DNA from: CAYVLA01 sp964549615 [NCBI: uncultured Thermococci archaeon]
GTDB taxonomy: Archaea > CAYQAE01 > CAYVLA01
Assembly: GCA_964549615.1 (NCBI GenBank)
Contig: CAZJVP010000002.1
Span: forward strand, 1-52,546
Reading direction: 5' to 3'
Length of the DNA stretch: 52,546 nt
Shown: positions 26,130-34,990 of the stretch, in pieces
How the letters are laid out: every line of letters begins with the position of its first letter
How positions within the stretch are numbered: position 1 is the first letter of the stretch
The notes under the pieces: model-generated
Told to the model about the DNA's origin: nothing
The model's database searches: none
Seen by the model: the letters and a program-made list of their open reading frames with translations, nothing else
Position numbers and translations under genes: made by a program

Positions 26130-26152
26130 ATGGGGCGAAACACCAAGAAGCT

Positions 26153-27385
26153 GTGCGCAAGCCCATATTCCTCTGCGCCGTTGCGATCCTGGCCGCCATC
26201 ACGCCGCCCTGTTTGTGTAGAGAGGGGATGCGCGTCGACCCGGCAAGCGGGCGGATCCGCGTGCTCTTCATCGGCGACACATACATGGAGGCAGGCGAGG
26301 CGCAGCCCCTCATGATCCAAGACCCCCTGATCGCCGTCACCCCGGTGTTGGCAGAGTCCACCCTGAGCAGACCGGAAGACCTAAGGCGCGCGATCAGGCA
26401 GTACCTGCCCAGGACGCCCTCGAGCCTCTGGAGCGGGTACGATGTTGTGGTGATCACAGCCGTCCAGGCCGACACGCTGCCGGCTGACTTCCTTAGATGG
26501 GTCGTCCTCGGCGTCGAGCGGGAGGGACAGGGATTCCTGATGGCCGATGACCCAGCATCCTTCGGCGGCGTGGAGTTCGGGTCCTACCCCAATCCCAACT
26601 GGGGTGAGACGCCCATCGGATCGCTTCTGCCGGTGGAATGCCACACGGACCGCAAGTTCTGGGGCACCACCTACCAGTACAACCTCGTCCCCAAGATCCC
26701 GGACCACCCGCTGGTCGCAGGCATCAACTGGAGGGACGTGTGGTTCTTCTCCTACAACCGGGTCGACGCCAAGGTTGGCGCCACCACCGTCGGGGCCATG
26801 AGCCGATACCCGGAGGGCAGCCCCTGCCTCGTGTACTGGGACTTCGGCCGCGGAAGGTCGATGGCCTGGCTGTTCGACTGGGGAGGCAACGGCGCCGTCC
26901 AGTATTACAGGTGGCCCCATGCCGTCGCGGTCATGGCTAGGATGATCTACTACCCCGCGGGGGTGCCGATCCCGGACGATCTCGCAATCGCACAGGCCGT
27001 AAGGAGACGCTTCCAGAACTTCGAGGCCCTGAGGCGCTACACCGTATCGGTGGTGGAGTTCGCCGACAAGTTCGGGGCCAGAATCGACAGGGCCGAGAGG
27101 AGCCTCAGGGACGCCGCCGAGCTGAAATCCGAGGTTTTGCCGCTCTACGCATCGGGGATGTACGACGAAGCGATGGCTGCCATCGACGCTGCGCTGCTGC
27201 GACTGGGTGACGCTTCCGCCCAGGCGATCTCGGCCAAGAACGCGGCGCTCGTGTGGTGCTACGTCATCGAATGGTTCGTCGTGGCGGGAACCGGGATGCT
27301 ATGCGGGGCGGTCCTCTGGGGGCTTATGGTGAAAAGGAAGCTCTACGCCGAGGTGCCGACGGTTCGCCTCTCCAGGCGCATCTGA
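26153..27385 (+). CDS. Membrane-anchored GATase1-like protein, paralogue C
   Basis: The 410-residue product starts MRKPIFLCAVAILAAITPP, a signal peptide. The GATase1-like domain begins GRIRVLFIGDTYM and has the turn DDPASFGGVEFG (Gly-Gly of the paralogues replaced by Asp-Asp) and SLLPVEC. The stalk carries DKFGARIDRAERSL and the membrane helix ALVWCYVIEW with a basic tail (KRKLYAEV). Together with paralogues A and B this defines a common layout: sensor-like globular domain outside, helical stalk, Y-x-x-E-W membrane helix. The MBL-fold gene follows after a separate promoter. Confidence 0.75.
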   Translation: MRKPIFLCAVAILAAITPPCLCREGMRVDPASGRIRVLFIGDTYMEAGEAQPLMIQDPLIAVTPVLAESTLSRPEDLRRAIRQYLPRTPSSLWSGYDVVVITAVQADTLPADFLRWVVLGVEREGQGFLMADDPASFGGVEFGSYPNPNWGETPIGSLLPVECHTDRKFWGTTYQYNLVPKIPDHPLVAGINWRDVWFFSYNRVDAKVGATTVGAMSRYPEGSPCLVYWDFGRGRSMAWLFDWGGNGAVQYYRWPHAVAVMARMIYYPAGVPIPDDLAIAQAVRRRFQNFEALRRYTVSVVEFADKFGARIDRAERSLRDAAELKSEVLPLYASGMYDEAMAAIDAALLRLGDASAQAISAKNAALVWCYVIEWFVVAGTGMLCGAVLWGLMVKRKLYAEVPTVRLSRRI

Positions 27386-27515
27386 TCCCCCCGTCCGACG
27401 GAACTGCTTCACGAATCTCCTTCTCCGTCCAGCCCGCCGCGCGATCGCATGCCGCGCCGATCAGTCGAGCGATTGACAAGGGAGAGGCTTTGCCCAGCGA
27501 GTGCCCGACTGGAAA

Positions 27516-27524
27516 CCTTTATGC
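27516..27524 (+). promoter_or_regulatory. TATA box of the MBL-fold gene
   Basis: CCTTTATGC is centred 27 nt before ATG 27547, again without a ribosome binding site. It excludes the long upstream extension of the frame. Confidence 0.5.
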
Positions 27525-27546
27525 ATGCGGCCAATCCGGCCGACCC

Positions 27547-28773
27547 ATGAGCAGCCCACAGACGGCGGGCGAGGTGGTAAGCTCCTGGTCGCCTGGCGGT
27601 CTGGACATCCACCACATCAACACGGGCCGGGGAGATTCCGGGCTCTGGATCATGCCGGACGGGACCTCGCTGCTCATCGACGCAGGGAACCTCCGCCCCG
27701 GCAACCCGCGCCACACACAGCCTAGGCCGGACGGTTCGCGGACGCCCGGCGAATGGATATCCAGATACGTTCGCCACATGCTCTCCAGTTTCAGAAGGGT
27801 TGTCCTTGACTACGTGATCGTCACTCACTTCCATGCCGACCATTTAGGCGAGGTCTGGGAAGATCAGAGGCTGTCCAGATCAGGCCGATTCAGGCTCACG
27901 GGCATCACCGAGGTCGGCGAGTCCATCCCCATTAGGAGGATAATCGACCCGGGCTGGCCTGACTACAACTACCCCATGCCGCTTGATGACCCGAGAGTCC
28001 AGAACTACCGGGCCTTCCTCGAATACTGCCGAGCCCGCGGCCGCCTTGAGGTCGAGAGGTTCCGTCCTGGGGTCAAGGACCAGATCGTGCCGCTGCGCAA
28101 GCCCCGCCGGTACCCAAGCTTCGAGATCCGCAACATCGCGGCCAACGGGGAGATCTGGACCGGCGTGGGCACGAGCACCAGATGCCTCTTCCCTCCCCTC
28201 GAGGGCCTCGACGCGAGCGACATCCCAACCCAGAACATGTGCAGCATCGCGCTTAGAGTGAGGTACGGCCGGTTCACTTACTTCTGCGGCGGCGACTTGA
28301 TCGGCGTGGCAAAAGAAGGGGTTGCGCCCCCGTTCCACGATGTCGAGACACCGGTCGGCCAGGTGGTCGGACCGGTCGACGTCAGCGTCGCCACCCACCA
28401 CGGCGACCTGACCGCCCAGAACGCCAACATGATCTCCTCCCTCCGCCCACGCGTCCACATCCTTCAAGTCTGGTCCGCCAGCCATCCCGCGCCAAGCGTT
28501 CTATGGCGGATGTTGTCCACGCGGCTCTACCCCGGCCCGCGGGACATATTCGCGACCAACATGAAGCAGGAGACCAGGATAGTCATCGGCCCAAACATCG
28601 AGAAACTCAAGAGCGACCAGGGACACATATTGGTCCGCGTGGAGCCGGGCGGCGACCGCTACTGGGTCATCGTCCTGGACGACTCCGCGGAGACTTACCA
28701 GGTAAAGTCCGTCCACGGGCCATACGAATCCAGATCGGGAGCCCCGTCGCCGGAGGAAGGCTTGGGTAGGTGA
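27547..28773 (+). CDS. Metallo-beta-lactamase-fold hydrolase, ComEC C-terminal-like
   Basis: The 408-residue product has the metal motif THFHADHLG (H94, H96, D98, H99), preceded by the LLIDAGN strand. Later FTYFCGGDL and SVATHHGD supply further metal ligands. This arrangement matches the ComEC/Rec2-like MBL group rather than RNase Z. There is no signal peptide. It lies 6 bp before the BtrH-like pseudogene and was probably co-transcribed with it. Substrate unknown; candidates are a phosphodiester or an acyl linkage. Confidence 0.8.
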   Translation: MSSPQTAGEVVSSWSPGGLDIHHINTGRGDSGLWIMPDGTSLLIDAGNLRPGNPRHTQPRPDGSRTPGEWISRYVRHMLSSFRRVVLDYVIVTHFHADHLGEVWEDQRLSRSGRFRLTGITEVGESIPIRRIIDPGWPDYNYPMPLDDPRVQNYRAFLEYCRARGRLEVERFRPGVKDQIVPLRKPRRYPSFEIRNIAANGEIWTGVGTSTRCLFPPLEGLDASDIPTQNMCSIALRVRYGRFTYFCGGDLIGVAKEGVAPPFHDVETPVGQVVGPVDVSVATHHGDLTAQNANMISSLRPRVHILQVWSASHPAPSVLWRMLSTRLYPGPRDIFATNMKQETRIVIGPNIEKLKSDQGHILVRVEPGGDRYWVIVLDDSAETYQVKSVHGPYESRSGAPSPEEGLGR

Positions 28774-28779
28774 GAGAGC

Positions 28780-29929
28780 ATGGGTGAACGCCGTGTCGTG
28801 GCGGGCTTCGGCCTGTTTGGAGGCCATCACTGCGAAACCAGCGCCGTGAAGAAGATCTTTGCCTACCACGACCTTCCGGTGTCAGAGGAGATGCTTTTCG
28901 GGCTGGCAGGAGGCATCGGCTTCATCTAGTGGCACATGAAACCCATGCCCGCGCCGCTCGTGAGCGGACGAGGAGGGGGGCGCTCCTTCATCGAGAACAT
29001 TGGCAGAAGAACGGGAAGCAAGCATCCGGGCTCGGAGAACGACGAGCCCCAAGAGCGGCCATGCCATGCTCATGGGTCGTCTGGCGCAGGGACTTCCCAC
29101 GGTCATCTACGCCGACATGGCCTACCTGCCATACAAGGGCGTGCCCGAGGATGCCCACTTCGGACAGCACGCCATGGTCGTCTACGGGGTGGACGAGGAT
29201 GCCCATACGGTCTACATCTCCGACCGGGCCAGGCGGGGCCTGACCGTCACGGTCGAAGAGCTCAAGCGCGCGAGGGCATCCGAGTTCCCACCCTGGCCAC
29301 CCCAGCATGCCCTCTTCGACATTCGGCTCCCGCAGAAGCTTGAGGTCACGCCGGAGATCGTCCGCGAGGCGCTTGGCAAGTGTGTGAAGGGGATGCTGAA
29401 TCCCCCATCAGCAACTTGGGGCTGCCCGGCATCCAGAAGTGGGCAGAGCTTATCCCGAAATGGCCCAGGATGTTCCCAGGCAAGGATCTCTGGATGGTCC
29501 TCATGAACGGGTTCATCCAAATAGAAACGGGAATACGGGCGGCAGTTCCTTTCGGCCGATGTTTGCACGATTCCTGGCTGAAGTGAGGCACGTGTTGGGC
29601 AAGCCGGGCCTGGGTGATGCCATCGCAAAGTACAAGGAGTCGGCTCGCATCTGGAGCAGGATCGCCGAGTCAATGCTTCCTGATGGCTGTCCGGGACTGC
29701 GCAGGGCCCGCGAGATCCTTTGGGAGAAAGATCGGGTGTTCTTGGCGTAGGAGCCGGGTGCTACCGACCGGTTGGCTAGGCTCAACCGGGAGCTTGACTC
29801 CATGCAGGACCAGATCGTGTCGGATCTGAAGCAGGCCCCTCGTTCCTCCTAGATGTGCAGAGCAGCGTCCTTCAATTGTACGAGGTTGAAAAGCGCGCAC
29901 TCAAGACTCTGCAGAAGGTACTCAGCTAG
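28780..29929 (+). pseudogene. BtrH-like/DUF4872 acyltransferase-like gene with stops and multiple frameshifts
   Basis: ATG 28780 starts a BtrH N-terminal domain with the catalytic-type GLFGGHHCETSAV. The frame meets TAG at 28927 where a Tyr is expected (GIGFI-stop-WHMKP). Coding then moves to a second frame (about 29045-29400, RLAQGLPTVIYADMAYLP, HAMVVYGVD), a third (about 29400-29530, NLGLPGIQKWAEL) and a fourth (about 29540-29750, FARFLAEVRHVLGKPG), then TAG 29748 and a final shifted tail to 29929. The blocks together give the complete BtrH_N plus DUF4872 order. In known relatives (butirosin BtrH) the protein transfers an acyl group from a carrier protein. The gene is dead but recognisably recent. 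Confidence 0.85.
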
Positions 29930-30000
29930 TCCTCACAGAGACCGGCTTTCGTGCACCTTGGCTGTTGCCATCCCCAGGCACGACGGCAGATGGGACGTGT

Positions 30001-30753
30001 TCAGATTTCCTCTGCCCCATGCGCCTTGACCCACTTCTTCGTCCACTCAACCGTTTCCAGCCCGACATCCATGATCGACGAGCGAAGGAAGCACAGGCCA
30101 ACGCATTCACCCCTTCGCAGCAGATCCACTCCCGCGAGGACCTGCTTCTCCATCTCCCCCAAGGACAGCGGCCGATTGCCAGAGAAGTCGTAGAGGTAGA
30201 GGCCCAGAATCAGCGGCTTGCCGGCACTGATCTGGTTGCAGCGACCCACAGACTGCGGCAGCTGCTCAAGCTCCCGCCGATCCCAGACCCAGAAGCTGAC
30301 CCCGTCCGCGTGGCGCAGATATTGCCTGAGGTTGGGAATGTCCAGGCTCATGGAGTAGACAACGAGCCATAGCTGCATCGAGCCAAGCATGCATCGCCGC
30401 ATGCGGGCCAGCAGCTCAGGCTGAGCCCCCTTCCTGATCTCCGTCGTGCTGAAGTCATCCAGCAAGATCCCGACCACATTGGGATGGGCCCGGTGCAGCC
30501 TGGCGATGCGCTCAAGCGGCCTTTCAAACCCGAAGCCTTCTTCAAAGCTCATCTCCCAGAGGATTCTGCGGCACCGATGCACCGGCAGGTACTCGTCCTC
30601 GCTGGGAGGCAGCAGGCCGCACATCATGGCCTGATCCAGTCCAAGCTCGCCCAGCCCCTGTGCAACGGTCATCCGGGAGGTTGGGAACCCGTAGCCTTGA
30701 AGCGCGTTGGCCCGAGTCCCCCACAGCCAGAGCGCATCCCGGACAGCTGCCAT
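30001..30753 (-). CDS. Putative TIM-barrel protein, glycosidase-associated
   Basis: The 250-residue product has strand-end motifs of a barrel: NVVGILLDDFSTTEIR, MQLWLVVYSMSLDIP, GVSFWVWDRREL, PLILGLYLYDFSG and GLCFLRSSIMD. The LLDDF acid pair resembles catalytic acids of glycosidases but no family can be named. It starts one base after the stop of the sialidase-like gene on the same strand, so the two are translationally coupled. It probably works on the same glycan. Confidence 0.55.
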   Translation of the reverse strand: MAAVRDALWLWGTRANALQGYGFPTSRMTVAQGLGELGLDQAMMCGLLPPSEDEYLPVHRCRRILWEMSFEEGFGFERPLERIARLHRAHPNVVGILLDDFSTTEIRKGAQPELLARMRRCMLGSMQLWLVVYSMSLDIPNLRQYLRHADGVSFWVWDRRELEQLPQSVGRCNQISAGKPLILGLYLYDFSGNRPLSLGEMEKQVLAGVDLLRRGECVGLCFLRSSIMDVGLETVEWTKKWVKAHGAEEI

Positions 30754-30754
30754 C

Positions 30755-32395
30755 TCATCTATTCCTTCCTGCGGGAACGGGGCCGGCTTTGGTGATGCGG
30801 ATGAACTGAGCCCGCATCAGGCTTTCGAAGGAATCCCAGTAGACGTAGAGGATCGTGTTCGGCTCCACCTCCACCATGCTCCCCATGACCCAGATGGCCG
30901 AGTCTATCATGGTCCCCCCATCCCAGCTGCGGCCATCGTCCAGGCTCACGTGGATGGTGCACTCGGGCAGCCGGTGTGCCACGACGATCGCTCCGGATCT
31001 GGTCCGGGCGATGTTGGGGGCAGCATAGCCTGGAAAGGGCCCCCGCATGCAGGGCGTCCAAGTCAGCCCCCCATCCGACGACCAGGTCTCCCACATCCAT
31101 GGGGAGTAAATCGGCCTAGCCAGGGCCAGGATGCGTCCGTCGCCCGTCTGCACGGCCGATACCTCGGTCAGGTCCAGATTGCCGGCCACCCTCTGGCCCG
31201 AGCCGTCAACCGTGCCGTCGATGTTGACCCATGGCGACCAAGTCATGCCGCCGTCGGCGGATCTGCAACAGAAGGCCTGACAGTGGTGAGAACCCCAGGT
31301 GAAAATCGATGAGTCCGCAACGGTGGAAGAGTGGCCTCCGTAGGCGAACATGAGAAGCGAACCGTCGGCAAGGTTTAGCAAAGCCTGGGGCCCCAGGTGC
31401 AGCACCTTGATCCCGGGCGGGGAGGGCTGGATCCCCATGGGCCGAGGCCGGGACCATGTAAGACCCTCATCAGGGGTATCTGCGAGCATGTATCGGCCGT
31501 CCCTCCCTATGATAAGTCGCAGCTGGTCGTCAGGAAAGGCATGGATGACCGCGCTCTGCCATCCTTCGATGCCCTTGACCTCCAGGAGACGTGGCTCAGA
31601 CCAGTGCCTGCCTCCGTCCGTAGAGCGCACAAGAAGCGGGCCGATCTCCTTGGACACGGAATCGCGCCTCACATCATAGCTCAGGATAAGACCCCCAGAG
31701 GGGAGCCTGACCAGTTGCGCCGGAGCCTGCCAGATGCGTTGCTGTGGATGCGGACGAGGGTGGAACCAGTTCCTCCGGGGCAGGCGACGGCCGTTCCAGC
31801 GCTGCGATAAAGATGGCCTGCCGTCGATTCCAAGTCCACGGATCCCGGCGCCGCCAAACAGGTAGAGGCCCATTCTTCCGCGTCTGGGCATCGAGGGGTC
31901 CGAGGCCCGGAAGAGGCCCGTGTCCTGCAACCGGACGGCCAGGCGACGGCCCGTGACCTCCACCTCCGCATCCAGCCATCCGAATGGAGTGCTCGGGACG
32001 CGGCGCACCAGCTCCAGGTTCACCGACCGAAGGTAGCCGTCCGACCCCATGCGGGAAAAGGCCGCCCAGAAGTTCTGGGCCCGGCTCGCCTGCCCGCAGT
32101 TGGGGAAATGCAGGAGATGGAAGTGGGTCGGATCCTGCGCCCTGAGTATGATGCCTGCGTCGGAATGCGGCGTGAGCCTGAACTGGAAACGAGCCCGGAA
32201 ATCCCCCAAGACCATGGTCCTGAGGAACGCGTAATGGTGTCCCTGCATCGCGGGCCCGTCACGCCGGACAAGCGACTCCGGCACCTGAAGGGAGCCATCC
32301 GGGCCGTCTTGCCACGTGCCGTTCACGAACTGCCAGTCCGTTGGGTCGCCGACACGAATCAGCCTCATACGCGGAACAGCCACAGGATTCACCAT
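30755..32395 (-). CDS. Sialidase-like BNR propeller with N-terminal sugar-binding/laminin-G-like domain
   Basis: The 546-residue product has a jelly-roll N-terminus (about 20-185; FRARFQFRLTPHSDAGIILRAQ is split over two strands) like 3-keto-glycoside hydrolase or LamG domains. A six-bladed sialidase propeller follows, with Asp-box repeats: STDGGRHWSEP, SADGGMTWSPW, SSDGGLTWTP and SLDDGRSWDGG. The start is ATG 32395 or 32368 (MRLIRVG). No signal peptide is present, so the enzyme may be cytoplasmic. The substrate (sialic acid or another acidic sugar) cannot be told from sequence. Confidence 0.78.
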   Translation of the reverse strand: MVNPVAVPRMRLIRVGDPTDWQFVNGTWQDGPDGSLQVPESLVRRDGPAMQGHHYAFLRTMVLGDFRARFQFRLTPHSDAGIILRAQDPTHFHLLHFPNCGQASRAQNFWAAFSRMGSDGYLRSVNLELVRRVPSTPFGWLDAEVEVTGRRLAVRLQDTGLFRASDPSMPRRGRMGLYLFGGAGIRGLGIDGRPSLSQRWNGRRLPRRNWFHPRPHPQQRIWQAPAQLVRLPSGGLILSYDVRRDSVSKEIGPLLVRSTDGGRHWSEPRLLEVKGIEGWQSAVIHAFPDDQLRLIIGRDGRYMLADTPDEGLTWSRPRPMGIQPSPPGIKVLHLGPQALLNLADGSLLMFAYGGHSSTVADSSIFTWGSHHCQAFCCRSADGGMTWSPWVNIDGTVDGSGQRVAGNLDLTEVSAVQTGDGRILALARPIYSPWMWETWSSDGGLTWTPCMRGPFPGYAAPNIARTRSGAIVVAHRLPECTIHVSLDDGRSWDGGTMIDSAIWVMGSMVEVEPNTILYVYWDSFESLMRAQFIRITKAGPVPAGRNR

Positions 32396-32448
32396 CTGTA
32401 GAGGATCTTCAGGAACAAATCGCCACCACGATGTTCGTTCGCCAGATG

Positions 32449-32850
32449 TCAGATAACTACGGTGGCGACCCCCTCGCTGGCAGCGACGCGCGCTTGCCTC
32501 TCGTCCGACGTAAGCAGCCGCAACCCCAATCTCTTTGCCAACGCTATGTAAAGCGAGTCATAGATGTTTGCGTTTCGCCTGAGGGATATTGCGATCGCTT
32601 CATCCAAGTAGGCGAGCTCCCCTTCCATCTTGATGGCCCCTGCAAGCAAACCTTTCAAAGCTTTGAGCATGACTTTAACTTGTTCCTGAGATGTGCCACC
32701 CGCCCTGTGCCTCTTCAGCACGGCGCTGGCAGCCTCCTTCGCAATCTGATCGATTGACACGACCCCGGCCTTCAGATGTTCAGCTACCTCCAGCCACCCC
32801 TCCTCCTTCAGGAGGAACTTTGCCAAGACTGATGCATCAATGGCTATCAC
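32449..32850 (-). CDS. VapC-type PIN-domain toxin
   Basis: The 133-residue product begins MIAIDASVLAKFLLKEEGW (first Asp). It has IDQIAKEAASAVLK (Glu), IYDSLYIALAKRLG (Asp) and LLTSDERQ (Asp), a complete PIN active site. It overlaps its antitoxin gene by 14 nt. Predicted role: RNase toxin of the second intact VapBC module. Confidence 0.88.
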   Translation of the reverse strand: MIAIDASVLAKFLLKEEGWLEVAEHLKAGVVSIDQIAKEAASAVLKRHRAGGTSQEQVKVMLKALKGLLAGAIKMEGELAYLDEAIAISLRRNANIYDSLYIALAKRLGLRLLTSDERQARVAASEGVATVVI

Positions 32851-33055
32851 GATCTTCGCTCACCAACTTCCTTGCCGTTCCCTTGGGGGCCGGGGGCACC
32901 GAATCGAGAAGCCTCGTGGCCTCTTCGACTGCCTTCGCTCTCTCGAGCTCCTCGATTCTGGAGATCAACATCCTCCTGATCTCCTCCGGCCAATCGACAC
33001 GATCGGAGTAGGCCTTCATCTTCTCCCTTACCCAGGAGGGCACCTTCACGCTCAC
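32837..33055 (-). CDS. VapB-type antitoxin
   Basis: The 72-residue product begins with GTG (SVKVPSWVREKMKAYSDRVDW), the archaeal VapB N-terminal pattern. PEEIRRMLISRIEELERAKA follows as a helix pair, with a C-terminal toxin-binding tail. GTG two codons downstream is an alternative start. Three copies of a GGTAAAC-like half-site upstream may form its operator. Confidence 0.82.
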   Translation of the reverse strand: MSVKVPSWVREKMKAYSDRVDWPEEIRRMLISRIEELERAKAVEEATRLLDSVPPAPKGTARKLVSEDRDSH

Positions 33056-33085
33056 TACGGACAGGGTACCACCTGGAGACGGTTG

Positions 33086-33117
33086 GGTAAACTCGCTGAT
33101 AAACCTGTCGGTTTACC
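33086..33117. promoter_or_regulatory. Repeated half-sites between vapBC and the epimerase gene
   Basis: GGTAAAC (33086-33092) and GTTTACC (33111-33117) form a perfect inverted repeat. Inside it GATAAACC (33098-33105) pairs with GGTTTACC (33110-33117) at 7 of 8 positions. The left half overlaps a TATA-like GTTTACCC (minus strand) about 31 nt from the VapB start. An antitoxin operator is the likely use. Confidence 0.45.
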
Positions 33118-33194
33118 GACCGGTCCGCGGGCGGATTTGCTAGGCAGGCCTGACAGAGGGCAAAACGCTTTAGGCTGAACGGCGAGCAAGATAC

Positions 33195-34166
33195 ATGTTC
33201 AAGATCGACAAGAGGCCGTTCGGCAAGCACACCGAGTACGTCATCACGAACGCAACGACCAGAGAGTCCGCATCGATCGTCGATGTGGGGGCGAATACGA
33301 GGGAACTGGTCCTCAAGGCAAAGGACTCCGACTCCCCGCCATTCTCAGTAATGCTTGGCTACCAAACGCCCGAGGACCTGGAGGAGGGCCGATGGTCAAG
33401 GGGGATCAAGATGATCCCCTTTCCGAACAGGATAGAAGACGGGAGGTACGCGTTTGGCGGTAGGACGTACAGCCTGCCGATAAACTTCCCCTCGCAGAAC
33501 CATGCGATACATGGGCTCCTCAGCAAGGAGGTGATGCGTCTGGTTGGATCGGAGGAGGGGAGGGATGAAGGATCCGTCACGCTGGACTATGATTTCACCG
33601 GCAAGTTCGACGGATACCCCTTCGGCCTGCATGTGGCCGTCAAGCACATCCTGAATGACGACGGCTTCACCGTCGAAACGGCGGCGGAGAACATCGGAGA
33701 AGAGCCCCTCCCCTTCGGGGATGGTTGGCACCCTTACTTCAGATTCGACGGAAGGTCCGACGTTGACAACTGGGGGCTCAAGGTTCCTGCCAAGCACCGG
33801 GTGAAGATGAACGCCCGGCTCATACCGACCGGCGACGTCCTCCCCGTTAAGGGCACCCAGTTCGACTTCCTACAGGAGAGGAGGATCGGGTCGATGACCC
33901 TTGATGACGTCTTCACCGGCCTTAAGAGAAGGAGGGGGCTGTCCGTGACAGAGCTAACGAACCCGGAGCTGGACGTGGTGCTGGAGGTCTGGCAGGATGC
34001 CGCGTACAACTACCTTGTCATCTTCACCCCGCCCGGCGAGAACCGGAATTGCATCGCAATAGAGCCCATGACCTGCAACACCAACGCCTTCAACAACGGG
34101 CAGGGGCTCATAGTCCTGAAGCCCCGCGACAAGTTCCACGGCCGCTACGGCGTCAGGCTGAGGTAG
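33195..34166 (+). CDS. Aldose 1-epimerase (galactose mutarotase-like)
   Basis: The 323-residue product has family motifs: IPFPNRIEDGRYAFGG, NHAIHGLLS (substrate His), FGDGWHPYF (catalytic His) and IAIEPMTCNTNAFN (general base Glu). The enzyme interconverts alpha and beta anomers of free aldoses, feeding sugars released by the local glycosidases. A TATA-like CGCTTTAGG lies 25 nt upstream of the ATG. No signal peptide; cytoplasmic. Confidence 0.9.
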   Translation: MFKIDKRPFGKHTEYVITNATTRESASIVDVGANTRELVLKAKDSDSPPFSVMLGYQTPEDLEEGRWSRGIKMIPFPNRIEDGRYAFGGRTYSLPINFPSQNHAIHGLLSKEVMRLVGSEEGRDEGSVTLDYDFTGKFDGYPFGLHVAVKHILNDDGFTVETAAENIGEEPLPFGDGWHPYFRFDGRSDVDNWGLKVPAKHRVKMNARLIPTGDVLPVKGTQFDFLQERRIGSMTLDDVFTGLKRRRGLSVTELTNPELDVVLEVWQDAAYNYLVIFTPPGENRNCIAIEPMTCNTNAFNNGQGLIVLKPRDKFHGRYGVRLR

Positions 34167-34268
34167 CCCCTCTCGGGAGGCGAACATGGCCCCCGACAGG
34201 CACCGAGATCGATGACACCAAACCTTTATGAGCCCGCACCGGACCGTCCAGGCGGCGAGGAGCACACA

Positions 34269-34907
34269 TTGGCACACGAGGACATACGTGAGATCCTTGC
34301 AGGGAAATGGGACGACGGCACACGGCCCAAGGACGTCTATGGGCTTTTCGTGTCCAAGGACCCCAAGGCCTACATCCCGGTGCTGATTGAGGGATTGGGA
34401 TCGGATGCAGCCAGGGTCCGGAACGGTTGCGCGGAGGTCGTCTCGCTTCTCTCAGAGGATTCCCCGGAGCTCCTGTACCCGTACGCCGAGCTGTTCCTGG
34501 CCAACCTCGATTCCCGCGACAAGGTGGTTCGCTGGGAGGCCGTGTGCACGCTTGGCAATCTCGCACCCGTGGACCGGGACCGCAAGATCGTGCCGGCCAT
34601 CGAAAGGATCGCAAGGAACCTTGGGGATGAGAGCATAGTACTCCAGGGACACTCCGTGCGGGCGTTAGGCAAGATCGCTAAGGCAAACCCCGACAAGGCC
34701 CCCGCGATCCTTGACGCGCTGCTGGGCTCCACCAGGTTCTTCCCGGGCAACCGACTCGGCTACATAGTCGAGGCGATGGAGTACTTTTTCGGCATCGAGG
34801 CCGTCGCCCCGCGCGTGCGGGACTTCGTCGAGCGGCAGACGCACAGCGATGAGGGGGTCGTGGCCAGCAAGGCCCGGAAGATGCTCAAACGTATCCAGCG
34901 GATGTAG
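34269..34907 (+). CDS. HEAT-repeat protein
   Basis: The 212-residue product from TTG 34269 (after GAGGAG) consists of paired helices: SKDPKAYIPVLIEGLGSD, ARVRNGCAEVVSLLSED, DKVVRWEAVCTLGNLAP, and QGHSVRALGKIAKANPD. These are HEAT or PBS-lyase-type repeats that serve as protein- or cofactor-binding scaffolds. No catalytic motif. It lies between the epimerase gene and mttB-like gene; a link to either is unproven. The frame extends to ATG 34212, but the ribosome binding site favours TTG. Confidence 0.78.
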   Translation: MAHEDIREILAGKWDDGTRPKDVYGLFVSKDPKAYIPVLIEGLGSDAARVRNGCAEVVSLLSEDSPELLYPYAELFLANLDSRDKVVRWEAVCTLGNLAPVDRDRKIVPAIERIARNLGDESIVLQGHSVRALGKIAKANPDKAPAILDALLGSTRFFPGNRLGYIVEAMEYFFGIEAVAPRVRDFVERQTHSDEGVVASKARKMLKRIQRM

Positions 34908-34959
34908 CCGGAAACGCGGACTGCCACCTACTGCCCTCGGAGAGCGACAGCAAGCACTC

Positions 34960-34968
34960 ACTTAAGAG
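34960..34968 (+). promoter_or_regulatory. TATA box of the MttB-family gene
   Basis: ACTTAAGAG is centred 27 nt before ATG 34991. There is no ribosome binding site, so the transcript is probably leaderless. Confidence 0.5.
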
Positions 34969-34990
34969 GCGTGCTCGAAAACGGCCCAAC

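Larger units (their letters stand above)
25755..26152. other. Intergenic region with a truncated paralogue
   Basis: Besides the 45-codon fragment at 25770-25904 and the TATA box at 26122-26129, nothing supportable is seen. Frames on the plus strand are shadows. Confidence 0.4.

Noticed and set aside
28927-28929. In-frame TAG in the BtrH-like gene as a pyrrolysine codon
   Set aside because: The same gene also has several frame changes and a second TAG, Tyr is expected at the first site, and the MttB-family gene here lacks any internal TAG. Decay explains it better.
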